A DNA stretch of 64,000 bases, taken from assembly GCF_022865125.1 (NCBI RefSeq), contig NZ_CP094828.1, forward strand, positions 3,403,219-3,467,218, read 5' to 3'. The position numbers and the translations under genes were made by a program. Each line of letters begins with the position of its first letter. The first letter of the stretch is position 1. Positions 7,427-16,805 of the stretch are shown here, in pieces. This DNA is from Acuticoccus sp. I52.16.1 (GTDB lineage: Bacteria > Pseudomonadota > Alphaproteobacteria > Rhizobiales > Amorphaceae). A model generated the notes under the pieces. The model had not been told where the DNA came from, did no database searches, and saw nothing but the letters and a program-made list of their open reading frames with translations.

Positions 7427-8515
7427 ATGGCAGTCACCACGACGGGGCCGGATCCGGAGATGATCCGCGCGAAAGAGGCCCGGCGCGAGAAGCGCTTTAC
7501 CCTCATCAACAAGTCCGCCGGCTGGCTCGGCGTGTTCGGCCTCGGCTTCCTGGTGCCGCTGATGCGGATGGCGGCGGGCGACAGCGCCAAGGCGCAGATG
7601 CCCGAGCTGGTGCAGAGCCTCGTCATCCCGCTCGCCGGCATCGTCATCTTCATCGCCGCGTGGGCGGTGTTGGCGCCGCAGGTGAACACCTCGCTCGGCG
7701 CCATTCCCGGTCCGGTCGAGGTGGCGCGTGAGGCGGGCGGCCTGTGGGACGCGCACGCCGCCGAGCGCGAGAAGGCGGCCGACTTCTACACCCGCCAGGA
7801 CGAGCGCAACGCCAAGCTCGCCGAGATGGGAAAGGACGACCGCATCAAGTGGCGCACCTACACCGGCGCGCCGACCTACGTCGACCAGATCGTCACCTCG
7901 CTCAAGACCGTGGCGCTGGGCTTCATCTTCGCGACCGTCGTCGCCGTGCCGCTGGGCATCGCGTCGGGCCTGTCGCGGGCCGTCAACGGGGCGCTCAACC
8001 CGCTGATCCAGATCTTCAAGCCGGTCTCGCCGCTCGCGTGGCTGCCGATCGTCACCATGGTCGTCTCCGCCACCTACGTCGACGCGTCGGACGCGCTTCC
8101 CAAGTCGATGCTCGTCTCGGCCATCGTCGTCACGCTGTGCTCGCTGTGGCCGACGCTCATCAACACCGCGCTCGGCGTCGCCTCGGTCGACAAGGACCTC
8201 ACCAACGTCGGCCGCGTGTTGCAGCTGCCGACCGCGAAGTTCGTCGCCAAGGTGATCCTGCCCTCGGCACTGCCACTGATCTTCACGGGGCTGCGCCTGT
8301 CGCTGGGGGTGGGCTGGATGGTGCTGATCGCGGCGGAAATGCTGTCGCAGAACCCCGGCCTCGGCAAGTTCGTGTGGGACGAGTTCCAGAACGGGTCTTC
8401 CTCGTCGCTCGCCAAGATCATCGTCGCGGTGCTGACCATCGGCGTCATCGGCTTCCTGCTCGACCGGCTGATGTACGCCCTGCAGGCCGCCTTCACCTTC
8501 ACCAGCCAGCGCTGA
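7427..8515 (+). CDS. nrtB: Nitrate ABC transporter permease
   Basis: Inner-membrane permease, about 362 residues. A membrane helix near residue 35-50 and another near 65-85 are followed by a charged loop, then the ABC permease core with YVDQIVTSLKTVALGF, PLIQIFKPVSPLAWLPI (NrtB/SsuC-type) and the EAA-like segment ending in GLGKFVWDEFQNG. The ATG at 7427 has a GGAG ribosome binding site 9 bp upstream. An upstream in-frame start at 7364 would give an Arg-rich 21-residue extension without support. Nine bases separate it from the ATPase gene. Confidence 0.9.
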   Translation: MAVTTTGPDPEMIRAKEARREKRFTLINKSAGWLGVFGLGFLVPLMRMAAGDSAKAQMPELVQSLVIPLAGIVIFIAAWAVLAPQVNTSLGAIPGPVEVAREAGGLWDAHAAEREKAADFYTRQDERNAKLAEMGKDDRIKWRTYTGAPTYVDQIVTSLKTVALGFIFATVVAVPLGIASGLSRAVNGALNPLIQIFKPVSPLAWLPIVTMVVSATYVDASDALPKSMLVSAIVVTLCSLWPTLINTALGVASVDKDLTNVGRVLQLPTAKFVAKVILPSALPLIFTGLRLSLGVGWMVLIAAEMLSQNPGLGKFVWDEFQNGSSSSLAKIIVAVLTIGVIGFLLDRLMYALQAAFTFTSQR

Positions 8516-8524
8516 GGCCCCGTC

Positions 8525-10285
8525 ATGGCGTACCTTGAGCTGCAACACGTCTCGAAGGGCTTCGGCGAAGGTCCGGAGCGGACCGACGTCCTCGCCGACG
8601 TCAACCTCGCGGTGGACGAGGGCGAGTTCATCGCCATCGTCGGCTTCTCCGGCTCCGGCAAGTCGACGCTGATCTCCATGATCGCCGGGCTGCAGACGCC
8701 GGACGAGGGCAAGGCGATCCTGCGCGGCGCCGCCATCGCCGGCCCCGGCCCCGACCGCGGCGTGGTGTTCCAGAACTACTCGCTGATGCCGTGGCTGTCG
8801 GTCGCGCAGAACGTCGCCCTCTCGGTGGACCAGGTCTTCCCGAAAGAGAGCCGCAAGCAGCGCCGCCAGCGCGTCGCCGATGCCGTCGCGATGGTCGGCC
8901 TGGCGCACGCCAAGGACCGCAAGCCGGCCGAGCTGTCGGGCGGCATGCGCCAGCGCGTCTCGGTCGCCCGTGCGCTCGCCATGAGCCCGGACATGCTCCT
9001 CCTCGACGAGCCGCTGTCGGCGCTCGACGCGCTGACCCGCGCCAAGCTGCAGGACGAGATCGAGGAGATCTGGGAGCGCGACAAGAAGACGGTGATCCTC
9101 ATCACCAACGACGTCGACGAGGCGATCCTCCTCGCCGACCGGATCATTCCGCTCACCCCCGCGCCGCGTGCCACGCTGGGTCCGGCCTTCAAGGTCGACA
9201 TCCCGCGGCCGCGCGACCGCACGGCGATGAACTCCGACCCGGAATTCATCCGCCTGCGCGCCGAGGTGACGAACTACCTGATGCAGGTCGGCATGGAGCG
9301 CGGCGCCGACGCGTCCGATTCGCTGACGCTCCCCAACATCACGCCGATCGACAAGTCGCGCCCGCCGAAAGCCTACCTCGACGCGGCCGCCTCGCCGCTC
9401 GAGCGACGCTACCTCGAATTCTCGGGCGTCAAGAAGATCTACCCGACGCCCAAGGGCCCGCTCACCGTCGTCGACGGGTTCGACCTGATGATGGATCGGG
9501 GCGAGTTCATCACTCTGATCGGCCACTCCGGCTGCGGCAAGTCGACCGTCCTGTCCATGACCGCGGGGCTCAACGACATCTCCGCCGGCGGCATCGTGCT
9601 CGACAATCGCGAGATCTCCGGCGCCGGGCCGGACCGCGCGGTGGTCTTCCAGGCGCCCTCGCTGATGCCGTGGATGACGGCGCGCGAAAACGTCTCCATC
9701 GGGGTCGACGAGGTCTACCCCAAGGCCTCGCGCAAGGAGCGGCGCGAGATCGTCGACTACTACCTCGCCCGCGTCGGCCTGTCGGATGCGGCGGGCAAGA
9801 AGGCGGCCGAGCTCTCCAACGGTATGAAGCAGCGCGTCGGCATCGCCAGAGCCTTCGCCCTGTCGCCCAAGCTGCTCCTGCTCGACGAGCCCTTCGGCAT
9901 GCTCGACTCGCTCACCCGGTGGGAGCTTCAGGAGGTCCTGATGGACGTCTGGAAGCGCACCAAGGTGACCGCGATCTGCGTCACGCACGACGTCGACGAG
10001 GCGATCCTGCTGGCCGACAAGGTGGTCATGATGACCAACGGGCCGAACGCCAAGATCGGCCACGTCATGCACGTCGACCTGCCGCGGCCGCGCTCGCGCA
10101 AGGCGCTGCTGGAGCATCCCGACTACTACCGCTACCGCCAGACCCTCCTCGACTTCCTGGAGGCCTACGAGGGCGGGGCGACCCCCGACCCCGAGCGGCT
10201 GGCCCAGCTCCAGGCGACCGCCGGTGACAGCGTCACCGAGGTCACGCTCTCCCCCACCGATCGTGCCAACCAGGAAGCGGCGTAA
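8525..10285 (+). CDS. Double-domain ABC ATPase of the nitrate transporter (NrtC/NrtD-like fusion)
   Basis: 586 residues carrying two complete ABC ATPase domains (about 1-255 and 296-560), so both nucleotide-binding domains of the transporter are in one chain. The cyanobacterial NrtC solute-binding extension is absent. Domain 1: Walker [10 protein letters not shown] (40-48), signature LSGGMRQRV, Walker [13 protein letters not shown], but the H-loop reads ITNDVDEA with Asn near position 195. Domain 2: Walker [10 protein letters not shown] (about 333), signature LSNGMKQRV with Asn near 432, Walker [13 protein letters not shown], and H-loop His near 488. Both deviations would fall in the same composite ATP site. 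Membrane-associated partner of NrtB. Confidence 0.9.
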   Translation: MAYLELQHVSKGFGEGPERTDVLADVNLAVDEGEFIAIVGFSGSGKSTLISMIAGLQTPDEGKAILRGAAIAGPGPDRGVVFQNYSLMPWLSVAQNVALSVDQVFPKESRKQRRQRVADAVAMVGLAHAKDRKPAELSGGMRQRVSVARALAMSPDMLLLDEPLSALDALTRAKLQDEIEEIWERDKKTVILITNDVDEAILLADRIIPLTPAPRATLGPAFKVDIPRPRDRTAMNSDPEFIRLRAEVTNYLMQVGMERGADASDSLTLPNITPIDKSRPPKAYLDAAASPLERRYLEFSGVKKIYPTPKGPLTVVDGFDLMMDRGEFITLIGHSGCGKSTVLSMTAGLNDISAGGIVLDNREISGAGPDRAVVFQAPSLMPWMTARENVSIGVDEVYPKASRKERREIVDYYLARVGLSDAAGKKAAELSNGMKQRVGIARAFALSPKLLLLDEPFGMLDSLTRWELQEVLMDVWKRTKVTAICVTHDVDEAILLADKVVMMTNGPNAKIGHVMHVDLPRPRSRKALLEHPDYYRYRQTLLDFLEAYEGGATPDPERLAQLQATAGDSVTEVTLSPTDRANQEAA

Positions 10286-10290
10286 CCGTC

Positions 10291-11262
10291 ATGAACCTGA
10301 CCATGCGTGAGGCGAAGGCTGCCAGCGGCAGCGCCCCGGTGATGAAGCGGCCCTTCATCCGTGTGACCGAGGTGTGGGTCCCGTCCGAAGACGGCCCGCT
10401 CACCCTGAAGGACGGCCTCTACGGCCCGCTCGACGACTTCGAGCGCGTCGCCCGCGAGACGCGCTTCGCCAAGGGCGAGGGGCTGCCGGGGATGGCGTGG
10501 GAGACGGGCGTGCCGATCGTCCTGAAGGACCTCGTCGGCTCCTACTTCAAGCGTGGCGCGGCGGCCGAGCTCGCCGGGCTCACCTGCGCGGTGGCCGTCC
10601 CGGTGTTCCAGGGCGACACGCTCAACGCGGTGCTGGTGATGTTCTGCGGCGACGACGCCGAGCACGTCGGCGCGATCGAGCTGTGGCACGCCCCTCCGCG
10701 CGACCCGGAGATGGCGCTGGTCGACGGCTACTTCGGCACCGCGGACGTCTTCGAGTGGACCGCGCGGCACGTCAACTTCGTCAAGGGCTCCGGGCTGCCG
10801 GGGCAGACCTGGGAGCGCGGCTTTCCGGTGGTGTTCGCCAACCTCGCGTCGCCCCGCTTCCTGCGCTGGGAGAAGGCGGCGAAGGTCGGCATCACGCGCG
10901 GCTTCAGCCTGCCGATCCACAGCCCGCAGCCCGGCGTCTACGTGCTCGCCTTCCTCTCCGCGCTGGCGACGCCGATCGCGCGGCGGGTCGAGGTCTGGGT
11001 CGCCGAGAACGGCCGGCTGAAGCTCGCCGACGGGTTCTGCGAGCAGGCCGGGCTTCTCGGTGCCGCCCCGCTCGACCTCGCCTTCGGCGAAGGCGCCATC
11101 GGCATGGCCGCCACCTCCGGCGTCCCGCAAGTGACCGCGGACCTCTCCGCCGAGCCGGCGGCGATCGCCTCGGCCGCCCGTTTCGCCCAGCTCGACACGC
11201 TCGTCGCGCTGCCGGTGTTCGGCGCCGGCGGCCTCGTCGCCGTGGCCGTCTGGTACCTCTGA
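10291..11262 (+). CDS. Triple-GAF-domain protein in the nitrate operon
   Basis: 323 residues built of three tandem repeats of about 100 residues. Each opens with a strand ending in VEVW/IELW, then L.L.DG(Y/F), and contains a GLPG-type block: KGEGLPGMAWETGVP at 61, KGSGLPGQTWERGFP at 165, FGEGAIGMAATSGVP at 265. This matches the GAF domain of sensor kinases. No kinase, cyclase or DNA-binding domain is attached. It starts 5 bp after the ATPase stop and lies 52 bp before nirB, so it is co-transcribed with nitrate uptake and reduction. Function unknown. A cytosolic sensor or modulator of the transporter or reductases is inference. Confidence 0.75.
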   Translation: MNLTMREAKAASGSAPVMKRPFIRVTEVWVPSEDGPLTLKDGLYGPLDDFERVARETRFAKGEGLPGMAWETGVPIVLKDLVGSYFKRGAAAELAGLTCAVAVPVFQGDTLNAVLVMFCGDDAEHVGAIELWHAPPRDPEMALVDGYFGTADVFEWTARHVNFVKGSGLPGQTWERGFPVVFANLASPRFLRWEKAAKVGITRGFSLPIHSPQPGVYVLAFLSALATPIARRVEVWVAENGRLKLADGFCEQAGLLGAAPLDLAFGEGAIGMAATSGVPQVTADLSAEPAAIASAARFAQLDTLVALPVFGAGGLVAVAVWYL

Positions 11263-11314
11263 GGGCGGCTCGCGCGCGCCCCGTTCCCCCGCCACCCGTT
11301 TCGGAGTCTCGACA

Positions 11315-13798
11315 ATGAGTGACAAGAAACGCCTCGTCGTCATCGGCAACGGCATGGCGCCGGGCCGCGTCCTGGAGCGCCTGTTCGAGGCCGCGCCGGA
11401 CGCCTACGACGTCACGATCTTCAACGCCGAGCCGCGGGTCAACTACGACCGCATCATGCTCTCCCCGGTGCTGTCGGGCGAGAAGACGTACGAAGACATC
11501 ATCATCCACGACGACGACTGGTACGGCGAGCGCGGCATCACGCTCCACCAGGGCAAGCGGATCACCGAGATCGACCGCGACGCCAAGCGCGTCGCCGCCG
11601 CCGACGGCACGGTCGCCGAATACGACACGCTGCTGATCGCGACCGGCTCCAACCCGTTCATCATCCCGGTGCCGGGCCACGACCTCGAAGGCGTTGTCAC
11701 CTACCGCGACCTCGAGGACGTCGAGAAGATGATCGCCGCGGCCAAGCCGGGCGGGCGGCGTGCGGTGGTGATCGGCGGCGGGCTCCTGGGACTGGAGGCG
11801 GCGGCGGGCCTCGCGATGCGCGGCATGCAGGTCTCGGTCATCCACCTCTCCGAGACGCTGATGGAGCGCCAGCTCGACCCGTCGGCGGGCTACCTCCTCG
11901 AGAAGGCGATCACCTCGCGCGGGATCGACGTCATCACCAAGGCCAACACCGAGGCGATCCTCGGCGACACGCACGTCACCGGCATCAAGCTGAAGGACGG
12001 GCGCGAGATCGCGGCCGACATGGTGGTGATGGCGGTGGGCATCCGCCCCTCGGTCCAGCTCGCCAAGGACGCGGGGCTGGAGGTCGGCCGCGGCATCATG
12101 GTCGACGACCACCTCAAGACCTCGGATCCGAACGTCTTCGCGGTCGGCGAGTGCGTCGAGCACCGCGGCCAGTGCTACGGCCTGGTGGCGCCGCTCTACG
12201 AGATGGCCGCCGTCATCGCCGACCAGCTCGTCGAGGGGAGCCGCGCCTACAAGGGCTCGGTCACCTCCACCAAGCTGAAGGTGACGGGGATCGACCTCTT
12301 CTCCGCCGGCGACTTCGCCGAAGGGGAGGGGCGCGAGGAGATCGTCCTGCGCGACGCGGCGTCCGGCGTCTACAAGCGCCTGGTGCTGAGCCAGAACAAG
12401 ATCCTCGGCGTCGTCCTCTACGGCGATACCGCGGACGGCGCCTGGTACTTCCAGATGATGCGCGAGGGGGCCGACGTGTCGGACCTGCGCGACACGCTGA
12501 TCTTCGGGCAGGCGTTCGCGGGGGCCTCCCCGCTGGACCCTACGGCGGCCGTTGCAGCCTTGCCGGCTGACGCAGAGATCTGCGGCTGCAACGGCGTGTG
12601 CAAAGGGCGGATCGAGACGGCCATCACCGAGAAGAACCTCAGCAGCGTCGACGACGTGCGCGCCCACACCAAGGCGTCCGCCTCGTGCGGGACCTGCACC
12701 GGCCTCGTCGAGCAGCTCCTGAAGCTGACGCTGGGCGACGCCTTCAACCCCGCCGCAGTCCAGCCGATGTGCGGCTGCACCGGGCTCGGCCACGCGGACG
12801 TGCGGCGGCTGATCAAGGCCAAGGCGCTGAAGTCGATCCCGGCGGTGATGCAGGAGCTGGAGTGGGGCACCGCGCACGGCTGCGCCAAATGCCGTCCGGC
12901 GCTCAACTACTACCTCGTCGCCGACTGGCCGGGCGAGTACGAGGACGACGAGCAGTCCCGCTTCATCAACGAGCGCGTCCACGCCAACATCCAGAAGGAC
13001 GGCACCTACTCGGTGGTCCCGCGGATGTGGGGCGGCGTCACCTCGGCGGGCGAACTGCGCGCCATCGCCGACGTGGTGGACAAGTACGACGTCCCCACGG
13101 TGAAGGTCACCGGCGGCCAGCGGATCGACATGCTGGGCATCAAGAAGGAGGACCTCCCCGCGGTATGGGCCGATCTCGGCAAGGCGGGCTTCGTCTCCGG
13201 TCACGCTTACGCCAAGGGCCTGCGCACCGTGAAGACCTGCGTCGGGTCCGACTGGTGCCGCTTCGGCACGCAGGATTCCACCGGCCTCGGCATCAAGCTG
13301 GAGAAGTTCCTGTGGGGCGCGTGGACGCCGGCCAAGGTGAAGCTCGCCGTCTCCGGCTGCCCGCGCAACTGCGCCGAGGCGACGTGCAAGGACGTCGGCG
13401 TGATCTGCGTCGACTCCGGCTACGAGATCCACTTCGCCGGCGCCGCCGGTCTCGACATCAAGGGCACCGAAGTGCTCGGCCTGGTGCCGACGGAGGCGGA
13501 AGCGATCGAGTACATCACCGCCCTCATCCAGATGTACCGCGAGCAGGGGCACTACCTGGAACGGATCTACAAGTGGGCCAAGCGCGTCGGCCTCGACGCG
13601 GTGCGCGACCAGATCATGAACGATCCGGAGCGCCGGCGCGAATACTACGACCGCTTCGTCTACGCGCAGCAGTTCGCGCAGGACGATCCGTGGGCCGGCC
13701 GCGTCGCCACCACCGCCGGCCACGCGACCGAGTTCCGCCCCCTCGCCGAAATCGGCACGGCCTTCCCGCCGGCCGCCGTGATGGAGCCCGCCGAATGA
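11315..13798 (+). CDS. nirB: Assimilatory NAD(P)H-nitrite reductase, large subunit
   Basis: Six-electron reduction of nitrite to ammonium in the cytosol, 827 residues. Order: an FAD/NAD(P)H pyridine-nucleotide oxidoreductase domain (VVIGNGMAPGRVLE at the start, the VIGGGLLGLEAA motif near 150), two BFD-like cysteine-rich [2Fe-2S] regions (EICGCNGVCKG with CGTCTG; PMCGCTG with GCAKC), then the siroheme/[4Fe-4S] domain with CVGSDWCRFG and SGCPRNCAEATCKD. Its stop overlaps the nirD ATG. All cofactor cysteines are present. Confidence 0.95.
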   Translation: MSDKKRLVVIGNGMAPGRVLERLFEAAPDAYDVTIFNAEPRVNYDRIMLSPVLSGEKTYEDIIIHDDDWYGERGITLHQGKRITEIDRDAKRVAAADGTVAEYDTLLIATGSNPFIIPVPGHDLEGVVTYRDLEDVEKMIAAAKPGGRRAVVIGGGLLGLEAAAGLAMRGMQVSVIHLSETLMERQLDPSAGYLLEKAITSRGIDVITKANTEAILGDTHVTGIKLKDGREIAADMVVMAVGIRPSVQLAKDAGLEVGRGIMVDDHLKTSDPNVFAVGECVEHRGQCYGLVAPLYEMAAVIADQLVEGSRAYKGSVTSTKLKVTGIDLFSAGDFAEGEGREEIVLRDAASGVYKRLVLSQNKILGVVLYGDTADGAWYFQMMREGADVSDLRDTLIFGQAFAGASPLDPTAAVAALPADAEICGCNGVCKGRIETAITEKNLSSVDDVRAHTKASASCGTCTGLVEQLLKLTLGDAFNPAAVQPMCGCTGLGHADVRRLIKAKALKSIPAVMQELEWGTAHGCAKCRPALNYYLVADWPGEYEDDEQSRFINERVHANIQKDGTYSVVPRMWGGVTSAGELRAIADVVDKYDVPTVKVTGGQRIDMLGIKKEDLPAVWADLGKAGFVSGHAYAKGLRTVKTCVGSDWCRFGTQDSTGLGIKLEKFLWGAWTPAKVKLAVSGCPRNCAEATCKDVGVICVDSGYEIHFAGAAGLDIKGTEVLGLVPTEAEAIEYITALIQMYREQGHYLERIYKWAKRVGLDAVRDQIMNDPERRREYYDRFVYAQQFAQDDPWAGRVATTAGHATEFRPLAEIGTAFPPAAVMEPAE

Positions 13799-14121
13799 CC
13801 TCGCTCGTGAAGGTCGGCCGCGTCGCCGACATCCCCGTCCTCGGCGCGCGCTGCGTGACGACGCCCGGCGGCCGCATCGGCGTCTTCCGCACCGCCGACG
13901 ATCAGATCTTCGCCATCGACAACCGCTGCCCGCACAAAGGCGGCCCATTGTCGGAGGGGATCGTCCACGGCACGTCCGTCACCTGCCCGCTGCACAGCAC
14001 CGTCATCTCGCTCGCCACGGGTCAGGTGGAGGGGCCGGACGGCGGCGGCGTCGCGACCATCCCGGTGGAGGTGGTGGACGGCGAGATCTTCCTGCGCCTC
14101 GCGGTTCGCGAGGCGGCGTGA
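13795..14121 (+). CDS. nirD: Nitrite reductase small subunit (Rieske-like)
   Basis: 108-residue Rieske-type subunit of nitrite reductase. It keeps the Rieske-like pattern with CPHKGGPLSEG and CPLHSTVISLATG, so both Cys-x-His pairs are present and it may bind a [2Fe-2S] cluster (many NirD proteins lack these ligands). It starts at the ATGA overlap with nirB and ends in a TGATG overlap with nasA. Confidence 0.9.
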   Translation: MTSLVKVGRVADIPVLGARCVTTPGGRIGVFRTADDQIFAIDNRCPHKGGPLSEGIVHGTSVTCPLHSTVISLATGQVEGPDGGGVATIPVEVVDGEIFLRLAVREAA

Positions 14122-16805
14122 TGGACGCCGCGCCCGCCGCCCCGAGCGCCGTCGCGACGACGTGTCCTTACTGCGGCGTCGGATGCGGCGTCCTCGCGAC
14201 CGCGACGGCGAACGGGGTCGATATCGCCGGCGACCGCAGCCACCCGTCCAACTTCGGCCGCCTCTGCTCCAAGGGATCGGCGCTCGGCGAGACGGTGGGG
14301 CCGGAGGACCGCCTGCTCCATCCCGAGATCCACGGCGCCCGCGCCACATGGGACGCGGCCGTCGGCACCATCGCCGACGCCTTCCGCGCCGCGATCGCGG
14401 AGCACGGCCCGGATTCGGTGGCGCTCTACGTCTCCGGCCAGCTCCTGACCGAGGACTACTACGCCGCCAACAAGCTGATGAAGGGATTCATCGGCACCGC
14501 CAACATCGACACCAACTCGCGCCTGTGCATGGCCTCGTCCGTCGCCGGCCACCGGCGCGCCTTCGGGACCGACACGGTGCCCGGCGTCTACGAGGACCTC
14601 GAGGCGGCCGACCTCCTGGTGCTGGTCGGGTCCAACCTCGCCTGGTGCCACCCGGTGCTGTTCCAGCGCGTCGCAGCCGCCAAGGCCGCCCGGCCGGAGA
14701 TGACGATCGTCGTCGTCGACCCGCGCGCCACGGCCACCACCGTCGCCGCCGACCTGCACTTGGCGCTGACGCCCGACACCGACGTCGCGCTGTTCACCGG
14801 CCTCCTGGCGCATCTCGCGGAAGGGGGCCGGACGGACCACGCCTACGTGAGCGCTCATACCGAGGGCTTCGACGACGCGCTCGCCAACGCCGCCGGCTGG
14901 TCGGTCGCGCGGGTGGCCGAGGCGACGGGTCTCGCGGCGGCGGACGTCGCCCGCTTCTACGCCCTGGTGGCGGCGACGGATCGGACCGTCACCGTCTACA
15001 GCCAGGGCGTGAACCAGTCGTCCTGCGGCACCGACAAGGTGGGCGCGATCATCAACACGCACCTCGCCACCGGGCGTATCGGCCGGCCGGGGACGGGGCC
15101 CTTCTCCGTCACCGGTCAGCCCAACGCCATGGGCGGGCGCGAGGTGGGCGGCCTCGCCAACATGCTCGCCTGCCACATGGACATCGAGGACCCGGTCCAC
15201 CGCGGCATCGTCCAGCGCTTCTGGAACGCGCCGGTTATCGCGGCCCGGCCCGGCCTCAAGGCGGTCGACCTCTTCGAGGCGGTGCACGACGGGCGCATCA
15301 AGGCGCTGTGGGTGATGGCGACCAACCCGGCCGATTCGATGCCGGACGCCGGCCGCGTCGAGGAGGCGCTGCGGCGCGTGCCCTTCCTCGCCGTCTCCGA
15401 CGTCGTTGCCTCCACCGATACGCTGCGCCACGCCCACGTGAAGCTCCCCGCCGCGGCGTGGGGCGAGAAGGACGGCACGGTGACCAATTCCGAACGCCGC
15501 ATCTCGCGCCAACGCGCCTTCCTGCCGCTGCCGGGCGAGGCGCGTCCGGACTGGCGCGCCATCGCCGACGTCGCGGCCCGCATGGGCTTCGGCGACGCGT
15601 TCGCCTGGTCCGGTCCCGCCGCCATCTTCGACGAGTACGCCCGCCTCTCCGGCAGCCAGAACGACGACACCCGCGACTTCGACATTTCGGGCCTCGCCGG
15701 CCTCTCACGTCACGGCTACCACGCATTGGCGCCGGTGCAGTGGCCGGTGCCGGCGGGGGCGCCGATGGCGGGCCGGCCGGCGACGCGCTTCTTCGCCGCC
15801 GGCCGCTTCTACACGCCCTCGCGCCGTGCCCGGTTCGTCGCGCCCGAGCCGCGCCGGGCGGCCGAGAAGCCGCGCCGCTACCCCTTCACGCTCAACACCG
15901 GCCGTGTGCGCGACCATTGGCACACGATGACCCGAACCGGCCGCTCGCAACGTCTGTCGAGCCACATCGGCGAGCCGTTCGTGGAGATCCACCCGGACGC
16001 GGCGGCGGCCCACGGCATCGGCCCGGCGGACCTCGTGCGTGTCACCAGCCCGCGCGGGGCCATCGTGGTGCGCGCATTGGTGACGGACCGCGTCGCGCCG
16101 GAGGCGCTCTTCGTGCCGATGCACTGGACAGATCAGACCAGCGCCGATGCGCGGGTCGACCGGCTGGTCGCTCCCACGGTCGACCCGATCTCCGGGCAGC
16201 CGGCGCTCAAGTTCTCGTTCGCGCGGGTCGAGCGCTTCGCGGCCGAGACCTACGGCTACGCGGTGTCGACGCGCCCGATCCCGACGGCTGGACTGGCCTA
16301 CTGGGCGAGCGCGCGCGTCGCCGCCGGGACAGCCCTGGAATTCGCCGGCGACGGGCTGGACCCGCGCCCGCTCGCCGAGCGCTTGCTGGACACCGGCGAC
16401 CTCGTCGGCGTGATCGACGCGGCGGCCGGCACCGCGCGCTTCGCCGCGGTCGTGGACGGGTGCCTCGCGGGGGCGATCTTCATGGCGACAGGTCCCGTCG
16501 CGGTTTCGCGCGCCTATATGACAGGAATGCTCGGCGAGGCCGTTCCCAGCGCGGGGGCGGTGCTGGCAGGGCGTCCGGGCGCGGATCAGCCCGATCCGGG
16601 GCCGATCATCTGCTCCTGCTTCAAGGTGGGCGCGAACCAGATCGCCGCGGCGGCCGTTGACGGCGCGCGGACGGTCGCCGCAATTGGAGACGCGTTGCAA
16701 GCCGGCACGAATTGTGGATCGTGCCGAACCGAGATCGCACGAATCCTGACGAGAGTGGGTGACGAGACCGATGATTCCGAACGACAGCTCGCGTCGACCG
16801 GCTGA
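14121..16805 (+). CDS. nasA: Assimilatory nitrate reductase, catalytic subunit
   Basis: Cytosolic molybdopterin (bis-MGD) enzyme that reduces nitrate to nitrite, 894 residues. The N-terminal [4Fe-4S] site CPYCGVGCGV is followed by FGRLCSKG. Molybdopterin domains include NIDTNSRLCMASSVAG (with the likely Mo-ligand Cys), GSNLAWCHPV, the NQSSCGTDKVGAIINTH segment, TGQPNAMGGREVGG and WVMATNPADS. The C-terminus has a BFD-like [2Fe-2S] domain (ICSCFKVG, then GTNCGSC), the usual NasA addition that receives electrons. The ATG overlaps the nirD stop. A GTG three bases upstream is possible. Confidence 0.94.
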   Translation: MDAAPAAPSAVATTCPYCGVGCGVLATATANGVDIAGDRSHPSNFGRLCSKGSALGETVGPEDRLLHPEIHGARATWDAAVGTIADAFRAAIAEHGPDSVALYVSGQLLTEDYYAANKLMKGFIGTANIDTNSRLCMASSVAGHRRAFGTDTVPGVYEDLEAADLLVLVGSNLAWCHPVLFQRVAAAKAARPEMTIVVVDPRATATTVAADLHLALTPDTDVALFTGLLAHLAEGGRTDHAYVSAHTEGFDDALANAAGWSVARVAEATGLAAADVARFYALVAATDRTVTVYSQGVNQSSCGTDKVGAIINTHLATGRIGRPGTGPFSVTGQPNAMGGREVGGLANMLACHMDIEDPVHRGIVQRFWNAPVIAARPGLKAVDLFEAVHDGRIKALWVMATNPADSMPDAGRVEEALRRVPFLAVSDVVASTDTLRHAHVKLPAAAWGEKDGTVTNSERRISRQRAFLPLPGEARPDWRAIADVAARMGFGDAFAWSGPAAIFDEYARLSGSQNDDTRDFDISGLAGLSRHGYHALAPVQWPVPAGAPMAGRPATRFFAAGRFYTPSRRARFVAPEPRRAAEKPRRYPFTLNTGRVRDHWHTMTRTGRSQRLSSHIGEPFVEIHPDAAAAHGIGPADLVRVTSPRGAIVVRALVTDRVAPEALFVPMHWTDQTSADARVDRLVAPTVDPISGQPALKFSFARVERFAAETYGYAVSTRPIPTAGLAYWASARVAAGTALEFAGDGLDPRPLAERLLDTGDLVGVIDAAAGTARFAAVVDGCLAGAIFMATGPVAVSRAYMTGMLGEAVPSAGAVLAGRPGADQPDPGPIICSCFKVGANQIAAAAVDGARTVAAIGDALQAGTNCGSCRTEIARILTRVGDETDDSERQLASTG

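Noticed and set aside
7211-13948. Very long open frames (over 900 codons) on the minus strand opposite the nitrate operon
   Set aside because: They mirror the codon positions of nrtB to nirB at high GC content. Their translations are low-complexity Arg/His/Asp/Gly-rich and match no fold.
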